Origin: Candidatus Gastranaerophilales bacterium | GTDB taxonomy: Bacteria > Cyanobacteriota > Vampirovibrionia > Gastranaerophilales > Gastranaerophilaceae | Direction of reading: 5' to 3' | Length of the DNA stretch: 42,846 nucleotides | NCBI GenBank assembly: GCA_944323475.1 | Contig: CALUSQ010000018.1 | Location: 1-42,846, forward strand | In this document: positions 36,071 through 42,846 of the stretch, one piece after another | Numbering within the stretch: the first letter of the stretch is position 1 | Layout: every line of letters begins with the position of its first letter | Notes under the pieces: model-generated | Databases searched by the model: none | The model's input: only the letters and a program-made list of their open reading frames with translations | What the model was told of the DNA's origin: nothing | Program-made: the position numbers and the translations under genes

Positions 36071-36415
36071 TTAACGTCCTACACCTGCTACAGTTTTCAT
36101 TTCATTTATAATACTTGTCATTTTTCTTGAGGCAACTGCATACATCAACGACATTTTTTGCATTTCTGCAAGTTCATAAGTCGGATCAACCCCAACACCT
36201 TGTTCTTCTATAAGTCCGGAGGGACCAAGTTTTATAGACAACTCGGTTTCTAATGGATTATTCATTGTACCCAAATATTGATCAAAGCTTATATCTTTTC
36301 TGATATAGCCTGGTGTATCAACATTAGCGAGGTTTGAAGCCAAAGCTCTCTGTCTTTGTGACACAAGATCAAGCATCAAATTTGTTTTTATTATCGGGTC
36401 TTTTGGTGTATACAT
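36071..36415 (-). CDS. flgB: Flagellar basal-body rod protein FlgB
   Basis: A 114-residue FlgB, proximal rod. It carries RQRALASNLANVDTPGYIRK at the start and GVDPTYELAEMQKMSLMYAV near the end. Slightly short for the family (about 130), mainly in the middle segment. Third gene of the rod operon. Confidence 0.94.
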   Translation of the reverse strand: MYTPKDPIIKTNLMLDLVSQRQRALASNLANVDTPGYIRKDISFDQYLGTMNNPLETELSIKLGPSGLIEEQGVGVDPTYELAEMQKMSLMYAVASRKMTSIINEMKTVAGVGR

Positions 36416-36437
36416 TAGTTTTCCTTCTTAGTTATTT

Positions 36438-37151
36438 TTATTGAGTAAGATTAATTGAACGTTGATACATATCATCAATAACTTTAATAAGTCTTGTACC
36501 TGCAATCATTGATGAATTCAATCTCAATATTTCATTGATATTAGCAATATAATTAGCATTAGAACGTTCCAAACCACCTTGAGCAATATAGCTGTGATCT
36601 TTTATCAATCTTGGTTCACCGGATTCTTCAGTCGGAACGACTTTGTTATATTCAGCAGATTTAAGTCCTTCCGGATTTTGAAACTGAACAACGGGGATTT
36701 TACCAAGTGTTTGATATTCCTTGTGACCTCTTTGAATAACCATCACCGTACCATCTTGTTTAATTCTTAATCCTTCATGATTAACAGGGACTTTTATTCC
36801 ATCACCAACAAGGTAACCGTCACTGGTAACAATATATCCGTCTTTATCAAGCTTAAATGCACCGTCTCTTGTATATTGAACATCACCATTAGGAGAAGTT
36901 ACAGGGATAAATCCAGGGCCTGTTAAAGCGACATCCAATTCTCTTTCTGTTCTCATAAAAGATCCTTGACTATAGTCATACCTAACTTCGCCATCAAGAT
37001 ATCCGTTTTCATCCAACAATTGCTCAAAACGGACAGATTTGTATGCATTAGTGTTTAAGTTACCAATGTTATTAGAAATATAGCCCAATCTTTCAAACTG
37101 GACATTTGTATTAATAATACCTCTTCTTATTAAACCTTGTAATGTTGTCAT
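36438..37151 (-). CDS. flgG: Flagellar rod protein, FlgG/FlgF type (second copy)
   Basis: A 237-residue hook-basal body protein: N-terminal NTNVQFERLGYISNNIGNLN and NAYKSVRFEQLL, then ELDVALTGPGFIPVTSPNGD and YTRDGAFKLDKDGYIVTSDG, and a C-terminal helix typical of the family. In proteins of this type FlgF and FlgG differ mainly in length; this one is closer to FlgG in sequence feel but shorter than a normal 260. The symbol is therefore tentative. Together with the preceding gene it makes the rod. Confidence 0.85.
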   Translation of the reverse strand: MTTLQGLIRRGIINTNVQFERLGYISNNIGNLNTNAYKSVRFEQLLDENGYLDGEVRYDYSQGSFMRTERELDVALTGPGFIPVTSPNGDVQYTRDGAFKLDKDGYIVTSDGYLVGDGIKVPVNHEGLRIKQDGTVMVIQRGHKEYQTLGKIPVVQFQNPEGLKSAEYNKVVPTEESGEPRLIKDHSYIAQGGLERSNANYIANINEILRLNSSMIAGTRLIKVIDDMYQRSINLTQ

Positions 37152-37175
37152 TAGACTACCTTTCTATAAAAAGTC

Positions 37176-37871
37176 TTATGTACTGCTCAATGTCTGAATT
37201 GCTTTGGAAAGATTGTTATTTTGTATTACAAACATTTGTCTGTTAGCTTCAAAATCTCTTTTTACAGGGATAATTTGCAAAATTTCTGAGTTCAAAGAAA
37301 CGTTTGAATATTCATTATATCCTTGCTTGATGTTTGGATCCAAAACCGCAACGCCTTGATTTGTAACAACTGACAATGTGCCAGCAAGCTCTAATTTATT
37401 AGTTGTTTTATTGAAAACTTTGACATCACCATTTTTATAAACTTTTACATCTTCAAGTTTCTCTGGTATCACAGGGAGTTTTATTGGTGTTCCATCATTT
37501 GCAAGAACATTAAATCCTTCTAAAGTAACAAGATTACCTTCTTTGTCCAATTTAAAACGACCATCTCTGGTTATTTTTATCCCATCTGGACTTTGATATT
37601 GAAAATATCCTTTATTTGCAATAGCCAAATCCAAAGGCTGATTTGAATGTCCTATACGCCCAATTGAATCATCTGTAGCTTTAGAAAGAGCATGTACACC
37701 TATATATTCAGCAAAAGAAGAAACGACAGGATCTTTTCTTTGATAACCCACTTTGTCGAAAGAGTTATAGTTTTCATTTATAATGCCAAAAATTTCAGTC
37801 TGCAAATGCATTGCTCTAATGCTTGTTGTAAGACCATTTTCGAAAAAATTAACACCACCGTTGAGCTTCAT
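37176..37871 (-). CDS. flgF: Flagellar rod protein, FlgF type (first copy)
   Basis: A 231-residue rod protein, first gene of the leftward operon (ribosome site AGAGG 6 bases upstream). The mid-domain is clear: SNQPLDLAIANKGYFQYQSP, DGIKITRDGRFKLDKEG, NVLANDGTPIKLP. The N-terminal rod helix is unusual: where the family has S-N-x-A-N-x-x-T-x-G-[FY], this reads ENYNSFDKVGYQRKDP, losing the central Asn-Leu-Ala-Asn motif. The FlgF versus FlgG assignment is by order and shape and is tentative. Confidence 0.82.
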   Translation of the reverse strand: MKLNGGVNFFENGLTTSIRAMHLQTEIFGIINENYNSFDKVGYQRKDPVVSSFAEYIGVHALSKATDDSIGRIGHSNQPLDLAIANKGYFQYQSPDGIKITRDGRFKLDKEGNLVTLEGFNVLANDGTPIKLPVIPEKLEDVKVYKNGDVKVFNKTTNKLELAGTLSVVTNQGVAVLDPNIKQGYNEYSNVSLNSEILQIIPVKRDFEANRQMFVIQNNNLSKAIQTLSST

Positions 37872-38092
37872 TTTTATGCCTCTGTTACTACATACTTTCT
37901 CATTAATGATGTCGACAAAAAAGTCAAAAAAAATAACTAAATCCTATAAAATCATACATGTGGTTGAAAAATCCAAATTCAAAAAAAGATTAAAAAAAAT
38001 TTGCCGATATTTATTCGCCCCAATTTTAATGATACTTTAGCAATTTTTTATTATTTTTGTTTTTATATATGTAAGTGTAAAGGAATCTTTTT

Positions 38093-39721
38093 ATGAATTT
38101 TTCTGTTGAGTCGCAAAAATTAAATAATTTACAAAAAGTTGGCGCATGTAAAACAAAAGAAATTGCAGCTTTGCACAAATATAATAATCCTGTTACAGAT
38201 TCTTTTGAAAAAAAAGATGATAAAAAAGTACCCAAAGCAGGTTTTTGGAAGAAATGGGGTAAAACAGTTGCCTCTGTTGGTGCAGGGGCTGTTGCTGTAA
38301 CGGTTTCAATTGTTGGCTTGAAAAAGTTAAACATTGCAAAAGCAAGAAAAATTCAGGAACAAGCAAGAAAAACTGCACAGCAACAAACTGAACGCGCTAA
38401 TGCGGAACGATTAAGAAAAGCAGCAGAAGAAGAATCAAGACTTGCCACAGAAAAAATAAAAAAAGAACTTGAAGAAAAAGTAAGATTAAAAGCAGAGCAA
38501 GAAGCTAAAATCAAAGCAGAAAAAGAGGCAAAAGCCTTGAGGTTAGCAAAAATTGCCGAAGAAAATGCTTACAAAGAAAAAGTTAAAAATATCTCGGATT
38601 CTTTTTTTCAAAAATTTAGCACTGGACATACGATCAAGGTAGACAGAGATTTTTATGACTTGTACAGCAAATATACTGCTGATGAATTCTTGCAAGGAAT
38701 AATTGAAACAGTAAAAGAAGCGGAGAACCAGGGTCTAAAGGAGCCAGATATTAAGTCTTTTTATACCAAAATAAAAGAATCAACAAAATATACAAGATTT
38801 GAATATAAGGATGATATGGAAAGATGTTGGTTTGATTTTAATCTGTCTAAAGCAGCTCAAAGACGCAAAGATATAATAAAAGATATAGAAAATTTGGAAC
38901 AATCTGTTGAGCGTAAAAACGGAGAAACCTTTGGCGATTATTTGACACGACTTGCTGATATCAGAAAGTCCAAAATGCCAAAAGAATCACATATTGAAAG
39001 AGTTGGCGCAAAGCTCAAATATGACGACTCAACTCTTGAGCCTATCGAATTAACTTCTGATGAACTGAAAAGACTCTCCGAGTGGAAGCCGGATGTTTTT
39101 AAAGGATTGTCTAAAGATGAAGCTCTCTGCAAATTACAAGATTATACATACAGTTGGGTTCGGGCTCATACTGATGATATGATGAATACCTCTGCCTTCG
39201 AGCCAATTGAAGATATACTGCTCAAAAAAGGATTTTCTCACTATGACTCAAGCTCTTATCGCTACAGAAGCAAAGATTATGAAGTTGAACCTTTATACAG
39301 GTGGATGAATATCCATAATGGACACAACAAAGTTAAACCTGACGGCAGCATTGACTATAATTCAGAACTAGCAAGTGTAGATTCCTTTGTTGATGAATAT
39401 TTTAAAGTCGGTGATGAATATACTGCACCTTGGATGCAAAGCTGTTCAAAAAACAAAGTATATGCAGAAACCTATTTTGATGACAATAATGCAGAAATGA
39501 CTGTAAAGTTAGTAATACACCCGAAAGGAAAAGTTTCAAAAGCCGCCGATTTGGGATTGGGAAAATACGGTGAAAATGAAGCTGTTTATCCTCAAGGAAC
39601 AAGGTTTAAAGTTATAGACAGACACCTTGAAGAATGTGTTAACCCATACTATAATGAAAACTCAATTATTAATTCAAACAGAGTGTTTTCACGCTGGATT
39701 GTAGACTTGCAGGAATTATAA
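38093..39721 (+). CDS. Putative ADP-ribosyltransferase with helical N-terminal region (ART1)
   Basis: A 542-residue protein (ribosome site AAAGGA upstream). Residues 1-60 are polar; one hydrophobic helix at about 63-80 (ASVGAGAVAVTVSIVGL); about 85-170 is a long Lys/Glu/Ala coiled coil. The C-terminal 150 residues fit the mono-ADP-ribosyltransferase toxin fold: R403 in LYRWMN (family YR-x), S450-C451-S452 in WMQSCSKNK (family F-x-STS), and E494-N-E496 in GENEAVYPQGTRFKV (family GEYEVLL..G..FKI). These R-S-E elements and their spacing match the iota-toxin-type class, with ExE suggesting Arg as target. No signal peptide. The gene is followed after 97 bases by a second such protein. Homology by eye. 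Confidence 0.75.
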   Translation: MNFSVESQKLNNLQKVGACKTKEIAALHKYNNPVTDSFEKKDDKKVPKAGFWKKWGKTVASVGAGAVAVTVSIVGLKKLNIAKARKIQEQARKTAQQQTERANAERLRKAAEEESRLATEKIKKELEEKVRLKAEQEAKIKAEKEAKALRLAKIAEENAYKEKVKNISDSFFQKFSTGHTIKVDRDFYDLYSKYTADEFLQGIIETVKEAENQGLKEPDIKSFYTKIKESTKYTRFEYKDDMERCWFDFNLSKAAQRRKDIIKDIENLEQSVERKNGETFGDYLTRLADIRKSKMPKESHIERVGAKLKYDDSTLEPIELTSDELKRLSEWKPDVFKGLSKDEALCKLQDYTYSWVRAHTDDMMNTSAFEPIEDILLKKGFSHYDSSSYRYRSKDYEVEPLYRWMNIHNGHNKVKPDGSIDYNSELASVDSFVDEYFKVGDEYTAPWMQSCSKNKVYAETYFDDNNAEMTVKLVIHPKGKVSKAADLGLGKYGENEAVYPQGTRFKVIDRHLEECVNPYYNENSIINSNRVFSRWIVDLQEL

Positions 39722-39818
39722 TATTGTAAAAAAAACTTAATAACCATTGTAATCTTATGCAATTTTAAAGCCGATATTTTTTTTATTTATATAAGGTTAG
39801 TAAAAAATTGGTTGTTTT

Positions 39819-41036
39819 ATGTCGTTTAGCACAAAAATTTCTCAATGTGTGAAAAAATTTCCTTCTGTATTAAAACGTAATAGTACAACATCTCCCATTA
39901 CAAGAAAGAATGCTGCAGAACCGTCTTTATCATTAAAAAAAACTATTAGTAAAGACACTGTAGACTTGAGTAATAAAGCTTCTGATATAATTCTTGATGT
40001 ACAAAAGTTTGCAGAAGAATCCCCCTATCTTTCCAATTATTTGAGATTTTATGATGATTATAAATATGCTGCTTCTAATTCAGAGTTATTTGGAATTAAT
40101 CTAATAAAGGTACTTGAAAAAGAACCACACAGAGCAAAAGAGTTTGAACAAATAGCAAAACAAATTACCGAAAGAATGCAGCAATTACAATATGTTAAAG
40201 AAAGCTTTCCTTATGCGGTAAAAAGTTTCTTGGATTTATATTATCACAATTCTGAAGCTTTCAGGCATGTGGTAAAATCAGAAAAACTAATAGATTTATT
40301 TTATCTTAACGGTTATCAGATTAATAAAAATATTTCATTAAATATAATAAAAGAAATAGAAAAAAGTTCCTCAGATCCAATTTTAGGCTATTATGTACAA
40401 AATAGCGACAATATTTATAAATCCCCAGAAGCAATAAGACAACTCAGTGAATTTTTGTCGAAAAACACGACAGAAAGTGCTTTATCTGTGACAAGAGCTG
40501 TAAAGCATGCAGGAGCTTTTAATCATGTAGAATTGCCTAAGACTCTGGAAAGACAAATAAAGCTTATAAACAAGATTCTTAAGCCTTTTACCCAAAAATC
40601 AGGCTTTTCTGAATACACCCACAGCTATATAATGTCAGATTCAAAAACAACTAATCTGTATGATTATATTAACAGCAAAGAAAATCTTTCTCTTGCTGAT
40701 GCAATGCAGATGATGAGGTTTTTACCCAAACCTTTGCAAAACAAAGTCATAGAAATGATAAAACAAACCAAAATTGTGGATAACAGATTTAAATCAACAA
40801 CATTTAATCCTTCATTTGTTGAAAAATGGCTTGGAAGTTGTGATTTTCAAACTACCATACAGCATAATATCAATATTCCCAAAGGAACACAGGGGTGTTA
40901 TGTAATGGGAAGTGCAACAAATCCACAGCATGAATTTGTGATTAACAATGTGCCAAAAGAATTTAATTTTACAGATGTTATATATGATTCAAAAAAGAAT
41001 AGATTTATTTTGAGTTCTGATATGAGAATTTTATAG
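39819..41036 (+). CDS. Putative ADP-ribosyltransferase (ART2)
   Basis: A 405-residue protein. Residues 1-50 are basic and Ser/Thr-rich; about 60-280 is helical, without known domains. The C-terminus matches ADP-ribosyltransferase toxins: S326-T327-T328 in RFKSTTFNP, then HNINIPKGTQGCYV (iota toxin has RINIPKDSPGAYL), then Q370-H371-E372 in NPQHEFVINNV, the Q-x-E form of the catalytic turn. The catalytic Arg strand is not clear; MMRF at about 32 residues before STT is one candidate, so activity is uncertain. No ribosome site or signal peptide is obvious. It lies right after ART1 and presumably shares its function. Confidence 0.68.
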   Translation: MSFSTKISQCVKKFPSVLKRNSTTSPITRKNAAEPSLSLKKTISKDTVDLSNKASDIILDVQKFAEESPYLSNYLRFYDDYKYAASNSELFGINLIKVLEKEPHRAKEFEQIAKQITERMQQLQYVKESFPYAVKSFLDLYYHNSEAFRHVVKSEKLIDLFYLNGYQINKNISLNIIKEIEKSSSDPILGYYVQNSDNIYKSPEAIRQLSEFLSKNTTESALSVTRAVKHAGAFNHVELPKTLERQIKLINKILKPFTQKSGFSEYTHSYIMSDSKTTNLYDYINSKENLSLADAMQMMRFLPKPLQNKVIEMIKQTKIVDNRFKSTTFNPSFVEKWLGSCDFQTTIQHNINIPKGTQGCYVMGSATNPQHEFVINNVPKEFNFTDVIYDSKKNRFILSSDMRIL

Positions 41037-41100
41037 TTAATGTTGTTCTATTAAGCTTGTGCTCAATTCATAGTTCTGAGACAAAAGAGGGTAAAAAAAC

Positions 41101-41191
41101 AGCATAGACTAGGTTCGAACCAGTGACCTCCCGGACTCTGCCGAAAAAAAGCTGACTAAATGTCAGGTTTTTTGAGAGGGTGCCGAGCGCT
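41101..41191 (-). pseudogene. Broken copy of the neighbouring tRNA-Met
   Basis: Bases 41101-41134 repeat the 3' half of the tRNA-Met at 41231-41304 with one change (T arm GGTTCGAACCAGT), and GCCGAGCGCT at 41182-41191 repeats its D-arm side. The two parts are 41 bases further apart than in the intact gene. The intervening piece replaces the anticodon loop and contains a hairpin (41144-41173, CTGAC-TAAAT-GTCAG inside A6/T6). The 5' acceptor half is missing, so no cloverleaf forms. Confidence 0.7.
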
Positions 41192-41230
41192 AAAAAAGTA
41201 AAATAAAACAGTAAAACAGCATAAAAAAAA

Positions 41231-41304
41231 TAGCATAGACTGGGTTCGAACCAGTGACCTCCCGGGTATGAGCCGAGCGCTCTGACCAACTGAGCTACTA
41301 TGCC
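41231..41304 (-). tRNA. tRNA-Met (CAT), elongator type
   Basis: Reads as a cloverleaf on the minus strand: acceptor GGCATAG/CTATGCT (first pair G-U), D arm GCTC..GAGC, anticodon stem CTCGG/CCGGG with loop CTCATAC (CAT), T arm ACTGG-TTCGAAC-CCAGT, discriminator A. It lacks the three G-C pairs of initiator tRNA, so an elongator (or an Ile2 tRNA whose C34 is modified) is likely. CCA is not encoded. Confidence 0.92.
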
Positions 41305-41651
41305 ATCTGTATTATTAAATTTTTATGGCTCAACCAAGCCGCATTATCAATTATTAAATAAACAATAAAAAATTACAAGAAGAATTTTTATTAAGAAATA
41401 TAATAAAAAATTACAGCAAGTAACAAAATATACATAAAATCATTTATTGTTCAGCGTGAAAAACCTTATGGCTATCTAAATTATAAAAATTGCCAATATA
41501 TTTACGGTTTAGCATATATTTACAAAGATTTTACAAACTATATTAGAAAAATTATGTAACTGTTATAACAGTACTAGCAAATTTTAACTTTTCACGCAAA
41601 ATCATCCCCCAAAAGCGTGTCAAGAAGTGTATCTGGAAAGGTGGAATATAA
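41305..41651. other. Intergenic region upstream of the YopX-type gene
   Basis: A/T-rich, no gene seen. It holds a 14-base palindrome at 41559-41572 and a distant inverted pair GCGTGAAAA (41454-41462) / TTTTCACGC (41589-41597). Confidence 0.5.
41559..41572. promoter_or_regulatory. 14-base perfect palindrome, candidate operator
   Basis: ACTGTTATAACAGT lies 80 bases before the YopX-type gene. A perfect palindrome of this length ahead of a phage-type gene fits a repressor site. No partner repressor is in the window. Confidence 0.45.
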
Positions 41652-42155
41652 ATGGACATACGGAACTCGAAATTTTGTAAAAATTTAAATATGTTTCAAA
41701 ACCCTGTTAAATTAAAAAATATATCAGAGAAACTTATATGCAACAACCAATTAAATAGTTTTGAAGCAGAAAGAGAAGTATTAGATAACTTACAGAAAAT
41801 AAAACTTATGCAATTTCTTGGACTAAGAGACAAAAACGGACATTTAATATATTTTGGTGACATATTAGTAGACAATATGAACAATCTTTTAACCCCTGTC
41901 ATAGAAATAGAAAATGCAGAACATGTACTATTTTTTAAACCAATAAAACACCTAAACCAACCTTTGTTAAATATAGGTTGCAAATCAACATATAGCGAAA
42001 CTCTTGAAGTTATTGGGAATATATATATAAACTCAGAATTGTTTTCAGGAGTAAAAGAGACAGATAAACTATTAAACATATTGAAATCAATACAAAAAAC
42101 TAAACTTTTACAAAAAAATATACAAACAGAAATAAAACATCAACTTAATATATAA
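41652..42155 (+). CDS. YopX-domain phage-type protein
   Basis: A 167-residue protein with ribosome site AAGGTGG before the ATG. Residues about 53-130 match the YopX domain found in phages and prophages of gut bacteria: MQFLGLRDKNGHLIYFGDIL (family: G-L-x-D-K-N-G-x-x-I-Y-x-G-D-I) and EVIGNIYINSELF at the end of the domain. The 50-residue head and 40-residue Lys/Gln-rich tail are not conserved. The function of YopX proteins is unknown. Two tRNA genes flank it, which suggests a remnant of an integrated element, but no integrase is visible. Confidence 0.82.
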   Translation: MDIRNSKFCKNLNMFQNPVKLKNISEKLICNNQLNSFEAEREVLDNLQKIKLMQFLGLRDKNGHLIYFGDILVDNMNNLLTPVIEIENAEHVLFFKPIKHLNQPLLNIGCKSTYSETLEVIGNIYINSELFSGVKETDKLLNILKSIQKTKLLQKNIQTEIKHQLNI

Positions 42156-42202
42156 CACTACTTGAAATTAAAATTTTATGCTAATAAAATAAAACATTAT
42201 AA

Positions 42203-42289
42203 GGAGAGGTGTCCGAGTGGTTTAAGGTGCAAACCTGGAACGTTTGTGTGGGGGCAACTCCACCGCGGGTTCGAATCCCGCCTTCTCCG
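42203..42289 (+). tRNA. tRNA-Ser (GGA)
   Basis: Acceptor GGAGAGG/CTTCTCC, anticodon stem CAAAC/GTTTG around CTGGAAC (anticodon GGA, reading UCC/UCU), long serine-type variable arm, T arm with GGTTCGAAT, discriminator G. CCA is not encoded. A short hairpin with GCAA loop and T-run follows at 42298-42317. Confidence 0.95.
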
Positions 42290-42297
42290 ATTTTTCA

Positions 42298-42317
42298 AGA
42301 CCCGCAAGGGCCTTTTT
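42298..42317 (+). terminator. Short terminator after tRNA-Ser
   Basis: A CCC-GCAA-GGG core hairpin followed by TTTTTG. The stem is short, so the call is tentative. Confidence 0.5.
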
Positions 42318-42332
42318 GTTTGAGTAATATGA

Positions 42333-42640
42333 AACCACAAGACAAAGCTTGATAACAGGTTCGAGTGCGAAAAAGCTGAGGCTGAACTACTTTTGTTTGA
42401 AGTGATAAAATCACAAAAGACAAAATACGGAATTACAATTACACACGAAAAAGCAAGACAATTGTAAAGAAACAGGACAATACAGAAAAGGGGAACTTGC
42501 CTCAAAGTCCCTAAGTGTAAAGGTATTTTAGAATTATTTAGGGTTACAGAAAAGTCCGGTATGTCCGATTTGTAGGACTACTATACTCACAAAAATGTAA
42601 AAAGTGGAAGAGAAGATGCCCAATAGCCTTATTTCTGTAA
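42333..42640 (+). pseudogene. Possible decayed coding region
   Basis: Frame from 42333 is open for 44 codons with protein-like composition (Glu/Ala/Leu helix, then KTKYGITITHEKARQL), ends at TAA 42465, and remains open beyond that in the same frame to about 42590. In another frame a CPIC pair near 42563 resembles a zinc knuckle. No start codon or ribosome site fits. It may be leftover phage or element sequence downstream of the tRNA-Ser; the case is weak. Confidence 0.3.
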
Positions 42641-42691
42641 GAAAGTACCCGAAGACAAAAATAGGACTTTTGCCGTAAAAAAGTAACACGA

Positions 42692-42763
42692 GTTCCGTAA
42701 AAAATATTTTTCTGTCACAAAACGGAACCTTAACGGAACTTTTTTAAGGAACCAAACGGAACC
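42692..42763 (+). repeat. ACGGAAC repeat array upstream of the last gene
   Basis: ACGGAAC occurs at 42722-42728, 42733-42739 and 42756-42762, a degenerate GGAACC at 42748-42753, and the inverted form GTTCCGT at 42692-42698. A -10-like TATAAT follows at 42779-42784. The cluster looks like a multi-site operator. Confidence 0.6.
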
Positions 42764-42807
42764 ATAAACCTGTTGTGGTATAATTGATTAAAAGTCGAGG
42801 TTATTGT

Positions 42808-42846
42808 ATGAAAAAATTTATATTAATAATGTGCTGCTTATTCTTA
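42808..42846 (+). CDS. Start of an exported protein (truncated by window end)
   Basis: ATG 42808 with GAGG eight bases upstream and TATAAT at 42779-42784. The 13 visible codons (MKKFILIMCCLFL) form a signal-peptide beginning: two lysines then a hydrophobic run with two cysteines. Family unknown. Expression is probably governed by the ACGGAAC sites immediately upstream. Confidence 0.6.
   Translation, partial: MKKFILIMCCLFL

Noticed and set aside
41101..41191. Intron-containing tRNA gene
   Set aside because: The insert at the anticodon is too short for a bacterial group I intron, and the 5' acceptor half needed for a cloverleaf is missing, so I call it a broken copy.
41454..41597. Inverted pair GCGTGAAAA / TTTTCACGC as ends of a mobile element
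   Set aside because: Only 9 bases, 126 bases apart, with nothing coding between them and no target duplication; could be chance in A/T-rich DNA.
42197..42505. Minus-strand open frame across tRNA-Ser
   Set aside because: It covers the whole tRNA gene, has no ribosome site and its product looks like a tRNA shadow, so I do not call it a gene.

Overview
The window is AT-rich, has Gram-negative-type flagellar rod genes, and encodes a strictly fermentative, anaerobic outfit: AdhE, an anaerobe-type hybrid-cluster protein, a membrane pyrophosphatase, NADP-type glutamate dehydrogenase and glycogen synthase. Several proteins carry a short N-terminal 'FKG/FG' motif. I infer a gut Gastranaerophilales (Vampirovibrionia, 'Melainabacteria', the non-photosynthetic sister group of Cyanobacteria). 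That placement rests on gene content and recognition of style, not on a marker-gene tree. TAA, TAG and TGA are all used as stops, so the code looks standard.

Layout. 1-2630: the start of a SulP permease diverges from a long glycogen synthase gene broken by one in-frame TAA. 2703-5766 (minus): LemA, a membrane-free FlhA C-domain protein with a DUF4177-like head, and RicT. 5937-9633 (plus): aspS, then a Nudix hydrolase, a HAD phosphatase and ispF with overlapping ends. 9653-11217 (minus): nadA and marC. 11498-14283: a small FKG-type protein facing hppA. 14626-16445: a 35-residue small ORF, a CpaE-like REC-ParA ATPase and a TTG-started partner. 16451-19645 (minus): ogt and adhE, the latter under a well-formed promoter with a Rex-like box at its start site. 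19914-23539: a run of hypothetical, secreted or membrane proteins, SIMPL and pnuC. 23545-25792: hcp divergent from a Crp/Fnr regulator, with a perfect operator between them placed at about -41.5 of hcp. 25822-27926: tRNA-His, a CheR-like methyltransferase, and a YtxH/DUF948/YtxH envelope cluster. 27977-32949: a large protein with an HELGH motif, a FAD-dependent oxidoreductase, gdhA. 33148-34422: a phosphodiester glycosidase. 34534-37871 (minus): a compact operon for the flagellar proximal rod (two FlgF/FlgG-type proteins, FlgB, FlgC, a lytic transglycosylase, FliE). 38093-41036: two consecutive proteins whose C-termini read as ADP-ribosyltransferase domains. 41037-42846: tRNA-Met beside a broken copy of itself, a YopX-type phage protein, tRNA-Ser, a decayed stretch, an ACGGAAC repeat array and the start of an exported protein.

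How the parts work together. Central metabolism is anaerobic: AdhE re-oxidises NADH, Hcp handles NO or hydroxylamine stress under its Crp/Fnr neighbour, HppA recovers energy from pyrophosphate, GdhA assimilates ammonia and GlgA (if intact in vivo) stores carbon. The rod operon, the FlhA-like protein and the CheR-like protein point to flagellar or export machinery and signalling. The two ADP-ribosyltransferase-like proteins next to the rod operon are the best candidates for an undescribed effector or toxin system: they have no signal peptide, and NAD-transferase motifs are visible in their C-termini.
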